From contig NZ_AZFX01000003.1 in NCBI RefSeq assembly GCF_001435835.1, positions 84,456 to 148,455 of the forward strand: DNA of 64,000 nucleotides. The letters are read 5' to 3'. Positions 34,397-43,504 of this stretch are shown piece after piece. The DNA comes from Lapidilactobacillus concavus DSM 17758 (GTDB lineage: Bacteria; Bacillota; Bacilli; Lactobacillales; Lactobacillaceae). Made by a program: the position numbers and the translations under genes. Each line of letters opens with the position of its first letter. Position 1 is the stretch's first letter. The notes beneath the pieces are model-generated. The model was not told the DNA's origin and made no database searches. It saw only the letters and a program-made list of their open reading frames with translations.

Positions 34397-36799
34397 ATGA
34401 AATATCATCAATTTGCAAAAACTTTACCTACACTGGACCAACAAATTCTCGAATTGCAGGAGATTGATCTCTATCCTGTTGATTTAGCTCAATATTCTTT
34501 CGGGCAAGTCGCTCAACATGTTTACCGTCACTTCTTACCTGATTTCCGCTCACAAGTCACCCTAGAGACCCAGCTTCATAACTTATTGGTCGATGAAAAT
34601 CAAGATTTATTCTCATACTTAGCTCGCATAAACGAGACTTTCAACTCAAAAGCGTTCTACAATGTCGCTTTACAACTATTGGGATTCTTCTCACCGCAAG
34701 ATTTCTCTTTAGCAGATCCGCTATTTGCGATGACTAAGTTTGACTTGCCTTATCTCGACGAAACTAACTTTGATTTTAATACGTTTACGACTGCAATCTA
34801 TCAACTCTTAAATACACGTTGCCAAAATGGTTTGTTGTTCTTGGATAATTTGGCAAATCGTGGTTACTTTGCAACCAACTTAAACGCACGCAAACAACAA
34901 CGTCCGCTGTTTTTCAACGGTAAGGCCCAAGCAACATTTGCAGCTGATCAATTCATTCGCGAGGTTGTCTACGTCGAATCTGACTTGGACACCGACCACG
35001 ATGGACAACGCGACTTGCTCCAAACGACCATCATCCGGCCAAAAGTTGCCAATTCATTCATCAAGTTGCCCGCACTCTATACGGCAAATCCCTACTTCTT
35101 GGGTACGACCGATACAAAGATGAACGACGTCGATGTTCCAATGGCTATTAAAAATCCTGGAGATGCACGCGAAGCTGTCGACAAATTCGATCAATTCCAT
35201 GAGTTCAGCACTAAACCTGTTTCCGACAATCAAAATGATCCCTTTGCCAATCATCCCAGCGTGATCACCCCAAACAATGTTGGGACGGTTACATTGAGCG
35301 ACTTTTTCTTAGCACGTGGATTCGCATCTGTCTATGCCGCTGGGATTGGCACACGTGGATCCGATGGGATTCGCACTTGTGGTTCTCCTGAAGAGACAAA
35401 ATCGACCATTGCAATTATCGAATGGCTTCATGGTGATCGTCGGGCTTACACAGATCGTTCACGTCAAGATGAAGTGATTGCCGACTGGTGCAGCGGGCAC
35501 GTGGCAATGACTGGGAAATCTTATCTTGGAACATTAGCAGTCGCTGCGGCAACAACTGGTGTTGCTGGTTTGGACACGGTTATTTCCGAAGCAGCCATTT
35601 CTAGTTGGTACGATTATTATCGTGAACACGGCCTCGTCGTTGCACCCGAAACGTTCCAGGGTGAAGATGCAAACGTTTTGACCAATGAATGCTTCAGCCG
35701 CCAGAAAGATGCCGGTGATTACGCAAAAATCAAAGCATTCTATGACCATAAATTAAAGCAAATGATCCACGATCAAGATCGCGAATCCGGTAGTTACAAC
35801 CACTTCTGGGAAGTTCGCAATTATCGTCGTGATATTGCGAAGGTGAAATGTCCGATCGTCAGTGTTCACGGATTGAATGACTGGAACGTTAAGCCTAAGA
35901 ATGTCTTCAAGCTTAATCAAGTGCTCAAAGAAGCCGGTATTGCACACAAGGTGATTTTACATCAGGGTCAACACATCTATATCAATAACTTCCCAAGTTT
36001 AGACTTCTATGACTTGATCAATCTTTGGTTGACCAACAAGCTCTTCCAGCAAGAGAATCATGCCGACCAAATCTTCCCTGACTACCTGATTCAAAGCAAC
36101 CTCAACGAAAGCGATTGGCAAACTCCAGACGATTGGCAGGCAACGGCTCAAAAATCCTATAACCTTGCCATCGATTTTGATCATAAAGGTGATTCAGAGG
36201 TACGATTCGTTGATGACGGCGTGCAAGCTTTCCATGATAGCAAGTTAAAAGACCTGGCTTGGGAGCAAGCCTTCATACAAGAAGACCCTCGTTTCAGTCA
36301 AAATCAAGTCGTTCTTAAGACATCTAGCTTGAGCAATGAGCTTCTAATTACCGGCCGTCCTGTGTTGAACTTACGGGTCAAGAGTTCTGCCAACTATGGC
36401 TTGATCAGTGCGATGCTGGTCGACTACGGTGAAGCCAATCGTTTAACGACACGACCACAAATTCTCGAATTTGCAGCGCGTGAATTGGGCTATCATGGCA
36501 AACAAGAAAACACTATGGCATTTAAGCAGGCTTCACAAGCAACGCCAGCCAAATTAATTGCAAAATCGCACATTAACTTGCAAAATCGAACAACCGCGTA
36601 TCAAAACGAAGCAGTTCAACCTGAAACATACTATGATCTCCAGTTGCCATTACAACCCACATACTATCATTTACCTGCGGGTCGCCAACTTGGCTTGATT
36701 ATCTACGCAACGGATATGGGCATGACCATCCGTCACGAGAATAACCTCGAATATACGATTGATTTGGCAAATTCCAATTTGACGATCCATCAAGGTTAG
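34397..36799 (+). CDS. pepX: Xaa-Pro dipeptidyl-peptidase PepX
   Basis: PepX is a cytoplasmic serine exopeptidase (family S15) that releases X-Pro dipeptides from casein-derived and other peptides. The start at MKYHQFAKT (34397) has GGAGGAAAGCA before it, giving 800 residues. The nucleophile is Ser375 in GKSYLG; the conserved Asp lies in HGLNDWNVK and the His in HQGQHIY. The N-terminal helical domain and C-terminal jelly-roll domain are present by length. It is monocistronic and lies divergent from tRNA-Arg. A weak hairpin with a T-run at 36806-36834 and a strong bidirectional terminator follow. Confidence 0.97.
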   Translation: MKYHQFAKTLPTLDQQILELQEIDLYPVDLAQYSFGQVAQHVYRHFLPDFRSQVTLETQLHNLLVDENQDLFSYLARINETFNSKAFYNVALQLLGFFSPQDFSLADPLFAMTKFDLPYLDETNFDFNTFTTAIYQLLNTRCQNGLLFLDNLANRGYFATNLNARKQQRPLFFNGKAQATFAADQFIREVVYVESDLDTDHDGQRDLLQTTIIRPKVANSFIKLPALYTANPYFLGTTDTKMNDVDVPMAIKNPGDAREAVDKFDQFHEFSTKPVSDNQNDPFANHPSVITPNNVGTVTLSDFFLARGFASVYAAGIGTRGSDGIRTCGSPEETKSTIAIIEWLHGDRRAYTDRSRQDEVIADWCSGHVAMTGKSYLGTLAVAAATTGVAGLDTVISEAAISSWYDYYREHGLVVAPETFQGEDANVLTNECFSRQKDAGDYAKIKAFYDHKLKQMIHDQDRESGSYNHFWEVRNYRRDIAKVKCPIVSVHGLNDWNVKPKNVFKLNQVLKEAGIAHKVILHQGQHIYINNFPSLDFYDLINLWLTNKLFQQENHADQIFPDYLIQSNLNESDWQTPDDWQATAQKSYNLAIDFDHKGDSEVRFVDDGVQAFHDSKLKDLAWEQAFIQEDPRFSQNQVVLKTSSLSNELLITGRPVLNLRVKSSANYGLISAMLVDYGEANRLTTRPQILEFAARELGYHGKQENTMAFKQASQATPAKLIAKSHINLQNRTTAYQNEAVQPETYYDLQLPLQPTYYHLPAGRQLGLIIYATDMGMTIRHENNLEYTIDLANSNLTIHQG

Positions 36800-36805
36800 C
36801 TCAAG

Positions 36806-36834
36806 AAACCCACTTATCATGGTGATGGTTTTTC
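36806..36834 (+). terminator. Weak terminator directly after pepX
   Basis: AAACC-CAC pairs with GTG-GGTTT around a bulge, followed by TTTTTC. Confidence 0.45.
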
Positions 36835-36864
36835 GTCATCGTTAATAAATGCATTTGAATCCAT

Positions 36865-36905
36865 AAAGAGGACCCAGAAAGGCAGAAGCCATCTGGGTCC
36901 TCTTT
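36865..36905. terminator. Bidirectional terminator between pepX and glnA
   Basis: A perfect 14-bp stem, AAAGAGGACCCAGA (36865-36878) with its complement at 36892-36905, has T-rich flanks in both directions. It can end pepX on the plus strand and glnR-glnA on the minus strand. Confidence 0.85.
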
Positions 36906-36956
36906 ATTAGCATTAGCGCCGTTATCGCGGCAAGACGTGAGACGAGACGCATTGAT

Positions 36957-38294
36957 TTATAATGACAAGTACTGTTCTCTTTCCCAATCGGAAACTGTTT
37001 GCCGATAAGAATCCCACTCAAGTTGCTTGGAATCGAGGAAACTTTGATAAAGGTGCGAACCGAGTGCGTCCTTGACAATATCGTCTTTCTCGAGTGACTT
37101 CAACGCATTATGCAACGTTGAAGGCAAGTCAGTGATATGAGCCGCATGCCGTTCTGCGGAGGTCATACCGTAAATATTGCGATCAATAGGTTCCGGCGTT
37201 GGCAGATTATCATGCAATCCGGACAACCCACTCGCTAAAATTGCAGCAATCGCCAGATATGGATTAGCTGCAGGGTCAACACTCCGTAATTCTAATCGTG
37301 TTGACAACCCACGTGCTTGAGGAACACGGATCAATGGCGAACGGTTATGCCCTGACCAAGCCACATACACCGGTGCTTCAAAGCCAGGCACCAACCGTTT
37401 ATACGAATTAACGGTTGGATTGTTGATGGCAGTTAGTGCGCGTGAATGCGTCAATAGACCCGCAATGAAGTGTTTAGCAGTCTCTGAAAGCTTATCTGGT
37501 GTTTTTTCGTCATAGAAAGCATTGCCCGCTGAGTTAGAAAGTGACATATTGATATGCATACCTGAACCGGCGATACCTTCCAACGGCTTCGGCATGAAGG
37601 TGGCGTGCAGTCCGTGTTTACGTGCAATCGTCTTAACCACTAACTTGAAGGTTTGAATGTTATCAGCAGCCTCAACGGCATCCGCATACTTGAAGTCGAT
37701 TTCGTGCTGGCCAGGAGCGACTTCATGATGACTCGCCTCAACTTCAAAACCCATTTTTTCCAACTCAAGCACGATATCACGACGACAATTCTCACCGAGG
37801 TCGACAGGCGCGAAGTCAAAGTAGCCGCCGTCATCGTTCAAATCTAGCGTTGGCTTGTTATTAGCATCTAGTTTGAATAAGAAAAATTCGGGCTCAGGTC
37901 CAATATTGAAGCTTGAGTAGCCCTCCGCCTTCATCTGATCGACAACACGGCGCAAGTTATTCCGTGGATCGCCCATGAATGGTTCACCCTCAGGCGTGAA
38001 GATATCGCAGATCAACCGCGCAACCTTTCCGTGCTCAGATCCCCAAGGAAAAATCAAGAACGTCGATAAATCTGGAATTAAAAGCATGTCACTTTCTTCA
38101 ATTCGCACGAATCCATCAATCGACGAGCCATCGAACATGACTTTGTTGCCTAGAACCTTGTCGATCTGATCGGCTGGAACTTCAACGTTTTTGATGACCC
38201 CATTGATATCCGTAAACATTAACCGCAGGAACTGAACGTTTTCATCAAGAATGATCTGTTTAATTTCTGTGGCTGTATAAACTTTTTTCACCAT
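36957..38294 (-). CDS. glnA: Glutamine synthetase type I
   Basis: GlnA makes glutamine from glutamate, ammonia and ATP and, in Firmicutes, signals nitrogen status to GlnR when feedback-inhibited. The 445-residue protein has the family start region [31 protein letters not shown], and the ATP and metal motifs [14 protein letters not shown] and NRSPLIRVP. Its length matches the GSI-alpha type without adenylylation insert. GAGGAGAATAT precedes the ATG. It is 89 nt after glnR, in the standard glnRA operon. Confidence 0.97.
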   Translation of the reverse strand: MVKKVYTATEIKQIILDENVQFLRLMFTDINGVIKNVEVPADQIDKVLGNKVMFDGSSIDGFVRIEESDMLLIPDLSTFLIFPWGSEHGKVARLICDIFTPEGEPFMGDPRNNLRRVVDQMKAEGYSSFNIGPEPEFFLFKLDANNKPTLDLNDDGGYFDFAPVDLGENCRRDIVLELEKMGFEVEASHHEVAPGQHEIDFKYADAVEAADNIQTFKLVVKTIARKHGLHATFMPKPLEGIAGSGMHINMSLSNSAGNAFYDEKTPDKLSETAKHFIAGLLTHSRALTAINNPTVNSYKRLVPGFEAPVYVAWSGHNRSPLIRVPQARGLSTRLELRSVDPAANPYLAIAAILASGLSGLHDNLPTPEPIDRNIYGMTSAERHAAHITDLPSTLHNALKSLEKDDIVKDALGSHLYQSFLDSKQLEWDSYRQTVSDWEREQYLSL

Positions 38295-38383
38295 ATATTC
38301 TCCTCACTTGGTTGCTGTAATATGTGCTCAGATGTCCCCTGCTAAAATTCGAAAGTAGCTTGGGACGATGTGACCTTCAACTC

Positions 38384-38752
38384 TCAAGAGTGCAGGAATG
38401 GATTCTGACGGCTATTGGCAGATGCTCGGCTGAAGGGACTCGCTAGCCAAACTTCATCTTTCAGATTACGACGTACACGATTTTCGTGGTGTTCAAGATG
38501 ATCAACATCCATCTTAGCTAAGAGCTGACGAACTTGATCGAGATGATGTTCATCATTCAGTAGTCGCTTAATCTGCATTAATCGTTGCAGATTATTCAAT
38601 GAGAACAATCGCTGATTACTATCGCTTCGTGCAATTGAAATTAGGTCGTTAGCTTCATAATAACGAATTTGGCGTGCCGTCAAACCTGTCAGCTTAATAG
38701 CTGTACCAATTGGCAAAATTGCAAGATCAGCTTGTAATTGTTCCTGATCCAT
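38384..38752 (-). CDS. glnR: Nitrogen regulator GlnR (MerR family)
   Basis: GlnR represses nitrogen-assimilation genes when glutamine is plentiful. The 122-residue protein has the MerR-type helix-turn-helix with the family hallmark LPIGTAIKLTGLTARQIRYYE at about residues 15-35, and a C-terminal tail that in homologues contacts GlnA. The ATG at 38752 has AGGAGT 9 nt upstream; the ATG two codons earlier is too close to that site. A GlnR box stands in its own promoter, implying autoregulation. Confidence 0.95.
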   Translation of the reverse strand: MDQEQLQADLAILPIGTAIKLTGLTARQIRYYEANDLISIARSDSNQRLFSLNNLQRLMQIKRLLNDEHHLDQVRQLLAKMDVDHLEHHENRVRRNLKDEVWLASPFSRASANSRQNPFLHS

Positions 38753-38777
38753 AGTCATCCACTCCTAACATTTCCCA

Positions 38778-38830
38778 TCATACCAAGATGGTTGGTACAA
38801 TGCAATAAATCATGTCATAAAAGCTAACAT
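38778..38830 (-). promoter_or_regulatory. glnRA promoter with GlnR box and an extra palindrome
   Basis: TTGCAT (38801-38806) and TATGAT (38778-38783) are 17 bp apart on the minus strand. Just upstream lies TGTCA-N7-TAACA (38814-38830), a perfect match to the GlnR/TnrA box TGTNA-N7-TNACA. A second palindrome, TACCAA-N5-TTGGTA (38782-38798), covers the spacer and part of the -10; it does not fit the GlnR consensus. Confidence 0.85.
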
Positions 38831-38838
38831 CGGACCAA

Positions 38839-39765
38839 TTATTTTTCCAACCAAGTCTCGAGCTTATGTTCAATTCGTTGTGAGGCTGCTGGATCTTCAA
38901 GTAAGTCGTACCATGTGGTTGGCAACTGGTGTCGAAAATAAGTGAGTTGTCGTTTAGCATAATGCCGAGAATCCAATTGAATCTGCTCGATAGTTTGCGC
39001 CAAGCTTTGCTCACCTGCAAGGTAGGGTGGAAACTCACGATAGCCAATTCCTTTTGCCGATTGACTTTCTGTCGAGACATGCCGAAAGAGCCAAGCCGCT
39101 TCGTCGATCAAGCCGGTATCGATCATTTGAACCACACGTTGGTTGATTCGTTGATACAATCGTTCGCGTTGGGTTTGCAAGCCAATAATAGTCGCATCAA
39201 ACTCAGGATCTAACAATGGTTGTGCTGAGAAAAGCTGACCGGTTTGTTGAATCACTTCCAATGCACGAATCGTTCGGCGTGAGTTTTGAACGGGAATCTT
39301 GGCCGCAGCATCTGGGTCGATGTGATTTAATCGTTTCCAGAGTTGCTGTGAGCCGATTTGATCGAGTTCTATCTCTAGCGCTTGACGAATTTGTTGGCGT
39401 TCCCGATCATCTTTATCGCCACCTAGATTGAAGTTTTTCAACAAGCTCGCGATGTACATACCGGTGCCACCTACAATAATTGGCAAATGACCACGTGCAG
39501 TGATCTCATGAATTTTTTGAGTGGCCAACTGCTTGAAGTCAAAACTCGAATACGATTCGGTCACCTCCCGAATATCGATCAAGAAGTGAGGAATTGTTCC
39601 TCGTTCTGCTGGTGTCACTTTCGCCGTGCCAATGTCGAGTTGTCGATAGACCTGCATCGAATCGCCAGAGATAATTTCGCCTTGATATTTCTCCGCAAGT
39701 GACAAGCTAAGTGCTGTCTTGCCCACCGCAGTCGGTCCAACAATTACAAGTACTTTAGGTTGCAT
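38839..39765 (-). CDS. miaA: tRNA dimethylallyltransferase MiaA
   Basis: MiaA adds a dimethylallyl group to A37 of tRNAs that read UNN codons. The start at MQPKVLVIVGPTAVGKT (39765) is favoured by ATGAGGCTATT before it; the upstream extension of 36 codons does not look like the family. The 308-residue protein has the P-loop GPTAVGKTALS, SGDSMQVYRQLDIGTAK, and GGTGMYI. Stop and glnR promoter are close together, so miaA-glnRA transcription may partly overlap. Confidence 0.95.
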   Translation of the reverse strand: MQPKVLVIVGPTAVGKTALSLSLAEKYQGEIISGDSMQVYRQLDIGTAKVTPAERGTIPHFLIDIREVTESYSSFDFKQLATQKIHEITARGHLPIIVGGTGMYIASLLKNFNLGGDKDDRERQQIRQALEIELDQIGSQQLWKRLNHIDPDAAAKIPVQNSRRTIRALEVIQQTGQLFSAQPLLDPEFDATIIGLQTQRERLYQRINQRVVQMIDTGLIDEAAWLFRHVSTESQSAKGIGYREFPPYLAGEQSLAQTIEQIQLDSRHYAKRQLTYFRHQLPTTWYDLLEDPAASQRIEHKLETWLEK

Positions 39766-39824
39766 AATAGCCTCATTTCTACATTCAGTGTTCAAAAATG
39801 ACCTGCTAATTCGTTGGTTCTTAA

Positions 39825-39853
39825 TTGCTATATTTGTGTAAATACGCGATAAT
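39825..39853 (+). promoter_or_regulatory. Predicted promoter of the DUF3042 gene
   Basis: TTGCTA (39825-39830) and GATAAT (39848-39853) are 17 bp apart, about 60 bp before the start codon. Confidence 0.65.
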
Positions 39854-39915
39854 ATGGGTATAGAAATCATCACACATCTTATCGCATGTGTGGGAATTCA
39901 AAGGAGGTCATTTCA

Positions 39916-40095
39916 ATGGCAAAACATTTTGCAAAAGGATTTTTGATTGGTAGTTTAACTACCTTGGGTGCGGTTGCAGGTTCCGTATTTGCATTCAAGA
40001 AGGCAATCATTGAACCACAAGAAGAATTCGATAACAAAGTTGAAGAGAACCGTAGACGTGCTAACCGTAAGAGTCACGCAGCACATCAAGGCTAA
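39916..40095 (+). CDS. DUF3042 family small membrane protein
   Basis: This 59-residue protein begins MAKHFAKGFLIGSL and has one membrane segment at about residues 8-28, then a charged tail ending NRRRANRKSHAAHQG. The pattern matches the DUF3042 family of lactic acid bacteria, whose function is unknown. AAAGGAGGTCATTTCA precedes the ATG chosen; an in-frame ATG ten codons upstream lacks a site. It is a single-gene unit with its own promoter and terminator, on the strand opposite to its neighbours. Confidence 0.9.
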   Translation: MAKHFAKGFLIGSLTTLGAVAGSVFAFKKAIIEPQEEFDNKVEENRRRANRKSHAAHQG

Positions 40096-40116
40096 AACTG
40101 AGTAATGATGATAGTA

Positions 40117-40156
40117 AAAAACGAATGAAGAGATTTCCTCTGCATTCGTTTTTTTA
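40117..40156 (+). terminator. Terminator after the DUF3042 gene
   Basis: ACGAATG-AGAG pairs with CTCT-CATTCGT around a short loop, followed by TTTTTTT. Confidence 0.85.
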
Positions 40157-40241
40157 TGTCCTAAAATCTGAAGGTTGTTGCAGTTAAAGTCGTCAATGTA
40201 AACCAGCACTGATGGCTTTCCCTAGACAGACCATCTTCAAT

Positions 40242-40673
40242 CTAATACTTCTTCTCAGTCTTCTTAACTTTGCCTTCCCATTTGCCATAGCCGCCTTTGA
40301 GCCATTTCACATCGGTAAAGCCAGCCTTCTTCAATCGAAGGGCGATTCGAATCGAAATGTTCTCACCAGTTTCATACAAATAAACGGGTAAATCTTTTCG
40401 TAATTCATTTTCCCAAGTTTTCACTGAGACTGACGGCATACTGCGTGCACCTAAAATGTGCGCCTTATCAAAATCTTTCTTGTCGCGAAGATCAATCAAT
40501 TGTGACTTACGCATGTCTTTCTCAAATTCTTCAGAAGTCAATGCGCCATGCAGTCGTTGACCACGAATTTTAACAATTCCCCAGTTAGCAACCATATACA
40601 AAAGAATTAATCCAAGAACAATATTAACAATTCCCCACTTGCTTAACGCTAATAAAACCATACTCGTAGACAT
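40242..40673 (-). CDS. Membrane-anchored rhodanese-like protein lacking the active-site cysteine
   Basis: The 143-residue protein has one N-terminal membrane segment (about residues 13-34) and a cytoplasmic rhodanese fold with QLIDLRDKKDFDKAHILGA and a C-terminal LKGGYGKWEG. The loop that should carry the catalytic cysteine reads PVYLYETGENIS and contains no cysteine, so sulfur transfer by the usual route is impossible. It may act as a binding module. It follows glcK by 2 nt in the gluP-yqgQ-glcK unit, as in other lactobacilli. Which of the first in-frame start codons is used is uncertain. Confidence 0.88.
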   Translation of the reverse strand: MSTSMVLLALSKWGIVNIVLGLILLYMVANWGIVKIRGQRLHGALTSEEFEKDMRKSQLIDLRDKKDFDKAHILGARSMPSVSVKTWENELRKDLPVYLYETGENISIRIALRLKKAGFTDVKWLKGGYGKWEGKVKKTEKKY

Positions 40674-40675
40674 CC

Positions 40676-41647
40676 TTAATCTTTGTTATTTTCTAACACT
40701 AATGACGCTGCACCAATGACGCCGGCTTCGTTACCCAACGTTGCCAAACGAATCTTGGTGTTTTCACGGACATTAGGGAAGGTATTCTGAGCGAAGGCAA
40801 CACGTACTTTATCTAGCAAGAATTCACCAGCTGCACTGACGCCACCACCAACAACGATGAATGATGGATTCAAGGTATTGCCAATGTTTGCTAAAGCAAA
40901 ACCAAGGTAGTAGCTGACACGATCAACAACTGCTGTTGCTAGAGGATCGCCCTCTTTTGCAAGGTCGAAGACAATCTTAGACGAAATTTCTTCACCAGCA
41001 TCCAATAATTCCTTGAGTTTAGCCGTGCCAGCGTATTCTTCAGCCATATCGCGAGCAACACGCACAACACCGGTCGCAGACGCAACGGTCTCCAAACAAC
41101 CATGCTTGCCACAGGTACACAGATAACCTTTAGGATCAACGGTCACATGACCAATTTCACCGGCAGAGCCTGAAACACCATGTAACAAACGATCATTTGC
41201 GATAATACCGCCGCCAATTCCCGTTCCTAAGGTCACGAAAGTCACATCAGGTTGATTATCACCGGCGCCCTTCCAACGTTCACCCAAGGCCGCGACGTTA
41301 GCATCGTTATCGATATAGAAAGGAATATGCGTTCCTGCTTCGATGTCGCGTTTAGGATAAACCAATTGCTTCCAGTTTAAATTAAAGGCACCAATAACAG
41401 TTCCATTCTCGCGATCAACGCTACCAGGAGAACCCATCCCAATGCCAGAGAACTGTGTTGGTTTCATGTCATAAATATCAAGATGATGATTGATTGATTC
41501 AATAATATCCGGAATAATATGACTGCCTTCATCCAGAATATTCGTTTCTTGACTCCAGCGTTGTTGAATCTCGCCCTCTTGATTTAAAATCGCGAATTTG
41601 ATCGACGTACCGCCAAGATCGATCCCAATAATTTTTTGATCTTCCAT
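40676..41647 (-). CDS. glcK: Glucokinase (ROK family)
   Basis: GlcK phosphorylates glucose released inside the cell from disaccharides or imported without the PTS. The 323-residue protein has the N-terminal phosphate motif GIDLGGTSIKFAI, the ROK sugar and zinc region GEIGHVTVDPKGYLCTCGKHGCLE (Cys cluster CTCGKHGC) and C-terminal VGGGVSAAGE. GGAGGATCAATAGCAC precedes the ATG. It is co-transcribed with yqgQ and the rhodanese gene. Confidence 0.96.
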   Translation of the reverse strand: MEDQKIIGIDLGGTSIKFAILNQEGEIQQRWSQETNILDEGSHIIPDIIESINHHLDIYDMKPTQFSGIGMGSPGSVDRENGTVIGAFNLNWKQLVYPKRDIEAGTHIPFYIDNDANVAALGERWKGAGDNQPDVTFVTLGTGIGGGIIANDRLLHGVSGSAGEIGHVTVDPKGYLCTCGKHGCLETVASATGVVRVARDMAEEYAGTAKLKELLDAGEEISSKIVFDLAKEGDPLATAVVDRVSYYLGFALANIGNTLNPSFIVVGGGVSAAGEFLLDKVRVAFAQNTFPNVRENTKIRLATLGNEAGVIGAASLVLENNKD

Positions 41648-41653
41648 GCTGTG

Positions 41654-41896
41654 CTATTGATCCTCCTTGAAATTGTCAGAACGTTTTAGTTCCAATTCGT
41701 GTTCATGTCTTAACACGATTTTTGCATGCATATAGATTGGGTCCGAGATCAAGCCGGCATCGTGTAGCTTCTGTAACTCCACACCAGTCATTTCAATGTC
41801 CCACAACCGTTTACCCATGTATACGTAGATACCAAAACGCTTTAATAATTGTTCAACATCATAGTAATGTCTGAATTGTAACTCATTATTCACCAT
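41654..41896 (-). CDS. yqgQ: YqgQ family protein (DUF910)
   Basis: This 80-residue protein belongs to the DUF910/YqgQ family: small, helical, with the pattern LLKRFGIYVYMGKRLWDIEM and ELQKLHDAGLI. Its function is unknown. It is conserved between the rhomboid protease and glucokinase genes throughout the Firmicutes, and here the gaps on either side are 1 and 6 nt. Confidence 0.9.
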   Translation of the reverse strand: MVNNELQFRHYYDVEQLLKRFGIYVYMGKRLWDIEMTGVELQKLHDAGLISDPIYMHAKIVLRHEHELELKRSDNFKEDQ

Positions 41897-41897
41897 A

Positions 41898-42599
41898 TTA
41901 GCGTACCATTCCTAGCCAATATAAGAAAGCACAAATTGCTAAAAATAAGGCGGATGCGCCAATTTGCCAAATCACGCCTTTGCGTAATTTTTGACCAGGC
42001 AGCGCAAAGGCAATGATCAGCAGGAATCCACCAACCAAACCGCCGATGTGTCCCCAAATATCGATGCCTTGTGCAAAAACATCAAAAATCAGATTCAGCC
42101 CAGCCAACATAAGAAATTGACGTCCGGTTTGTTTAAAATAATAGCTGTCATCAAAGACGATCCCCAGCGCAATATAAACCCCGAATAAGCCAAACAAGGC
42201 CGTGCTTGCACCGGCGGACAATGCATTGCCACCAAATGCGAAACTCATCAAATTTCCACTGATCGCGCTCAAGAAATACACGAGGAAGAAACGCCAATGA
42301 CCGATCATTTCTTCAACCGCGCCACCGATATAATATAACGTAAACGAATTGACGAGAATGTGCATGAAGCCAATATGAACAAATACAGGCGTAATCAGGC
42401 GCCACCACTGCCCAAATTTAACCATGGGATTAAATTTAGCGCCCCACTGGAGCAACACGAGACCATTTTCACTCCCGCCACTAAACGTCTCACCTGCAAA
42501 AACAATTAATTGAGCTGCTAAAATTAATAGCATCACCCAATTTAGTCCTCGAAAACGACGTGTCCAACGATTAGTCAAGCAATCACGATCCTTTCGCAA
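41898..42599 (-). CDS. gluP: Rhomboid family intramembrane serine protease GluP
   Basis: Rhomboids cut transmembrane segments inside the bilayer. The 233-residue protein has six or seven membrane segments, the catalytic serine in GASTALFGLFG and the catalytic histidine in GHIGGLVGGF. The listed start is a TTG that overlaps yqgN by 17 nt. Another TTG seven codons later (42578) has AAAGGA about 12 nt upstream and would remove the overlap, so the start is uncertain. It lies in the yqgN-gluP-yqgQ-glcK unit. Confidence 0.92.
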   Translation of the reverse strand: MRKDRDCLTNRWTRRFRGLNWVMLLILAAQLIVFAGETFSGGSENGLVLLQWGAKFNPMVKFGQWWRLITPVFVHIGFMHILVNSFTLYYIGGAVEEMIGHWRFFLVYFLSAISGNLMSFAFGGNALSAGASTALFGLFGVYIALGIVFDDSYYFKQTGRQFLMLAGLNLIFDVFAQGIDIWGHIGGLVGGFLLIIAFALPGQKLRKGVIWQIGASALFLAICAFLYWLGMVR

Positions 42600-43140
42600 C
42601 TAACACACGATTGATTAAACGATCATGCGGATAGGTTGTCCATTCCGGCGATTCGAAGGCCATAAACGGAAAAGCCAGTGAAATCGTCGTTGCTGGATAC
42701 TTGGCAAGAAAGCGATCATAATAACCGCCACCAAAACCAACCCGCCAATGTGGATAACTCGTGTAGCCTAATCCAGGTACAATGATCAAATCCAAATAAT
42801 TATTGGTTGATTCTGGATTCTCGAGTGGCTCTAATACGCCAAACTTCGAACGCTCTAGTTTATCTCCTTTAGCGTATTGGATGAAATTCATCTGATGACC
42901 CTCAGGATTCGTTCTCGGAAGATAAACTTCCTTTCCCTGCTGCCAAGCTTCCTTGATGATTGGCAACGTGTTGATCTCAAAAACATTGCTGTAGGTCACC
43001 CCGATTGAATCTGCGGCTTGAAAGTCGGGATCTGCGAACAATTGGTCATAAAGATCATGCTCATATTGTTTGCGGGTTGTTCGATCGAGTTGTTGCATTT
43101 TTTCAATTTGTTGCTGTCGCAATTCTTTCTTTTTGACCAT
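42583..43140 (-). CDS. yqgN: 5-formyltetrahydrofolate cyclo-ligase
   Basis: This enzyme converts 5-formyltetrahydrofolate to 5,10-methenyltetrahydrofolate with ATP. The 185-residue protein shows KKKELRQQQIEKMQ at the start, the substrate region VYLPRTNPEGHQM and the C-terminal signature VPGLGYTSYPHWRVGFGGGYYDRFLA (the key run being GFGGGYYDRF). It is the first gene after rpmG and its terminator, and it leads the gluP-yqgQ-glcK unit as in Bacillus. Confidence 0.94.
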   Translation of the reverse strand: MVKKKELRQQQIEKMQQLDRTTRKQYEHDLYDQLFADPDFQAADSIGVTYSNVFEINTLPIIKEAWQQGKEVYLPRTNPEGHQMNFIQYAKGDKLERSKFGVLEPLENPESTNNYLDLIIVPGLGYTSYPHWRVGFGGGYYDRFLAKYPATTISLAFPFMAFESPEWTTYPHDRLINRVLVAKGS

Positions 43141-43154
43141 CTTTTATCCAATCC

Positions 43155-43200
43155 GATAAAGAAAGAATGGCCGATTCACATAAAGTGAATCAGCCATTCT
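43155..43200 (-). terminator. Terminator after rpmG
   Basis: AGAATGGC (43164-43171) pairs with GCCATTCT (43193-43200) and GATTCAC (43173-43179) with GTGAATC (43185-43191); the minus strand continues TTCTTTATC. Confidence 0.75.
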
Positions 43201-43230
43201 GGAGCCTTAATGACCCACGATTTATCTCAG

Positions 43231-43380
43231 TTATTTGGTTTCGCGATGCAAAGTAACTTTACGTTCACGAGGGCAATACTTCTTTAATTCTAAGCGATCT
43301 GGATTGTTCCGCTTATTCTTATTTGATAAGTAAGTCCGTTCATGACATTCAGTGCATTCCATAGTAATATGAACTCTCAT
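43231..43380 (-). CDS. rpmG: 50S ribosomal protein L33
   Basis: This 49-residue gene reads [17 protein letters not shown], followed by [19 protein letters not shown] and ends in TLHRETK, which is the L33 pattern. One Cys pair (CTEC) and a single Cys in KYCPRE remain, so the full four-Cys zinc site is not present. GGAGGGTCACAT lies before the ATG. It sits between pbp2B and yqgN as in other lactobacilli and has its own terminator. Confidence 0.95.
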   Translation of the reverse strand: MRVHITMECTECHERTYLSNKNKRNNPDRLELKKYCPRERKVTLHRETK

Positions 43381-43504
43381 ATGTGACCCTCCATTCTGAT
43401 GAACTCCGTGGTACTCACGACTCTAACAAGTATAGCAGAAATTAATCGTGAATACCATAAAATTTATCTTCATTTTTCAATTTTTGATCATTTTTTATTG
43501 ACGG

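Noticed and set aside
36842..37078. A 78-codon minus-strand frame at the glnA end
   Set aside because: It overlaps the glnA C-terminus in another frame and crosses the terminator.
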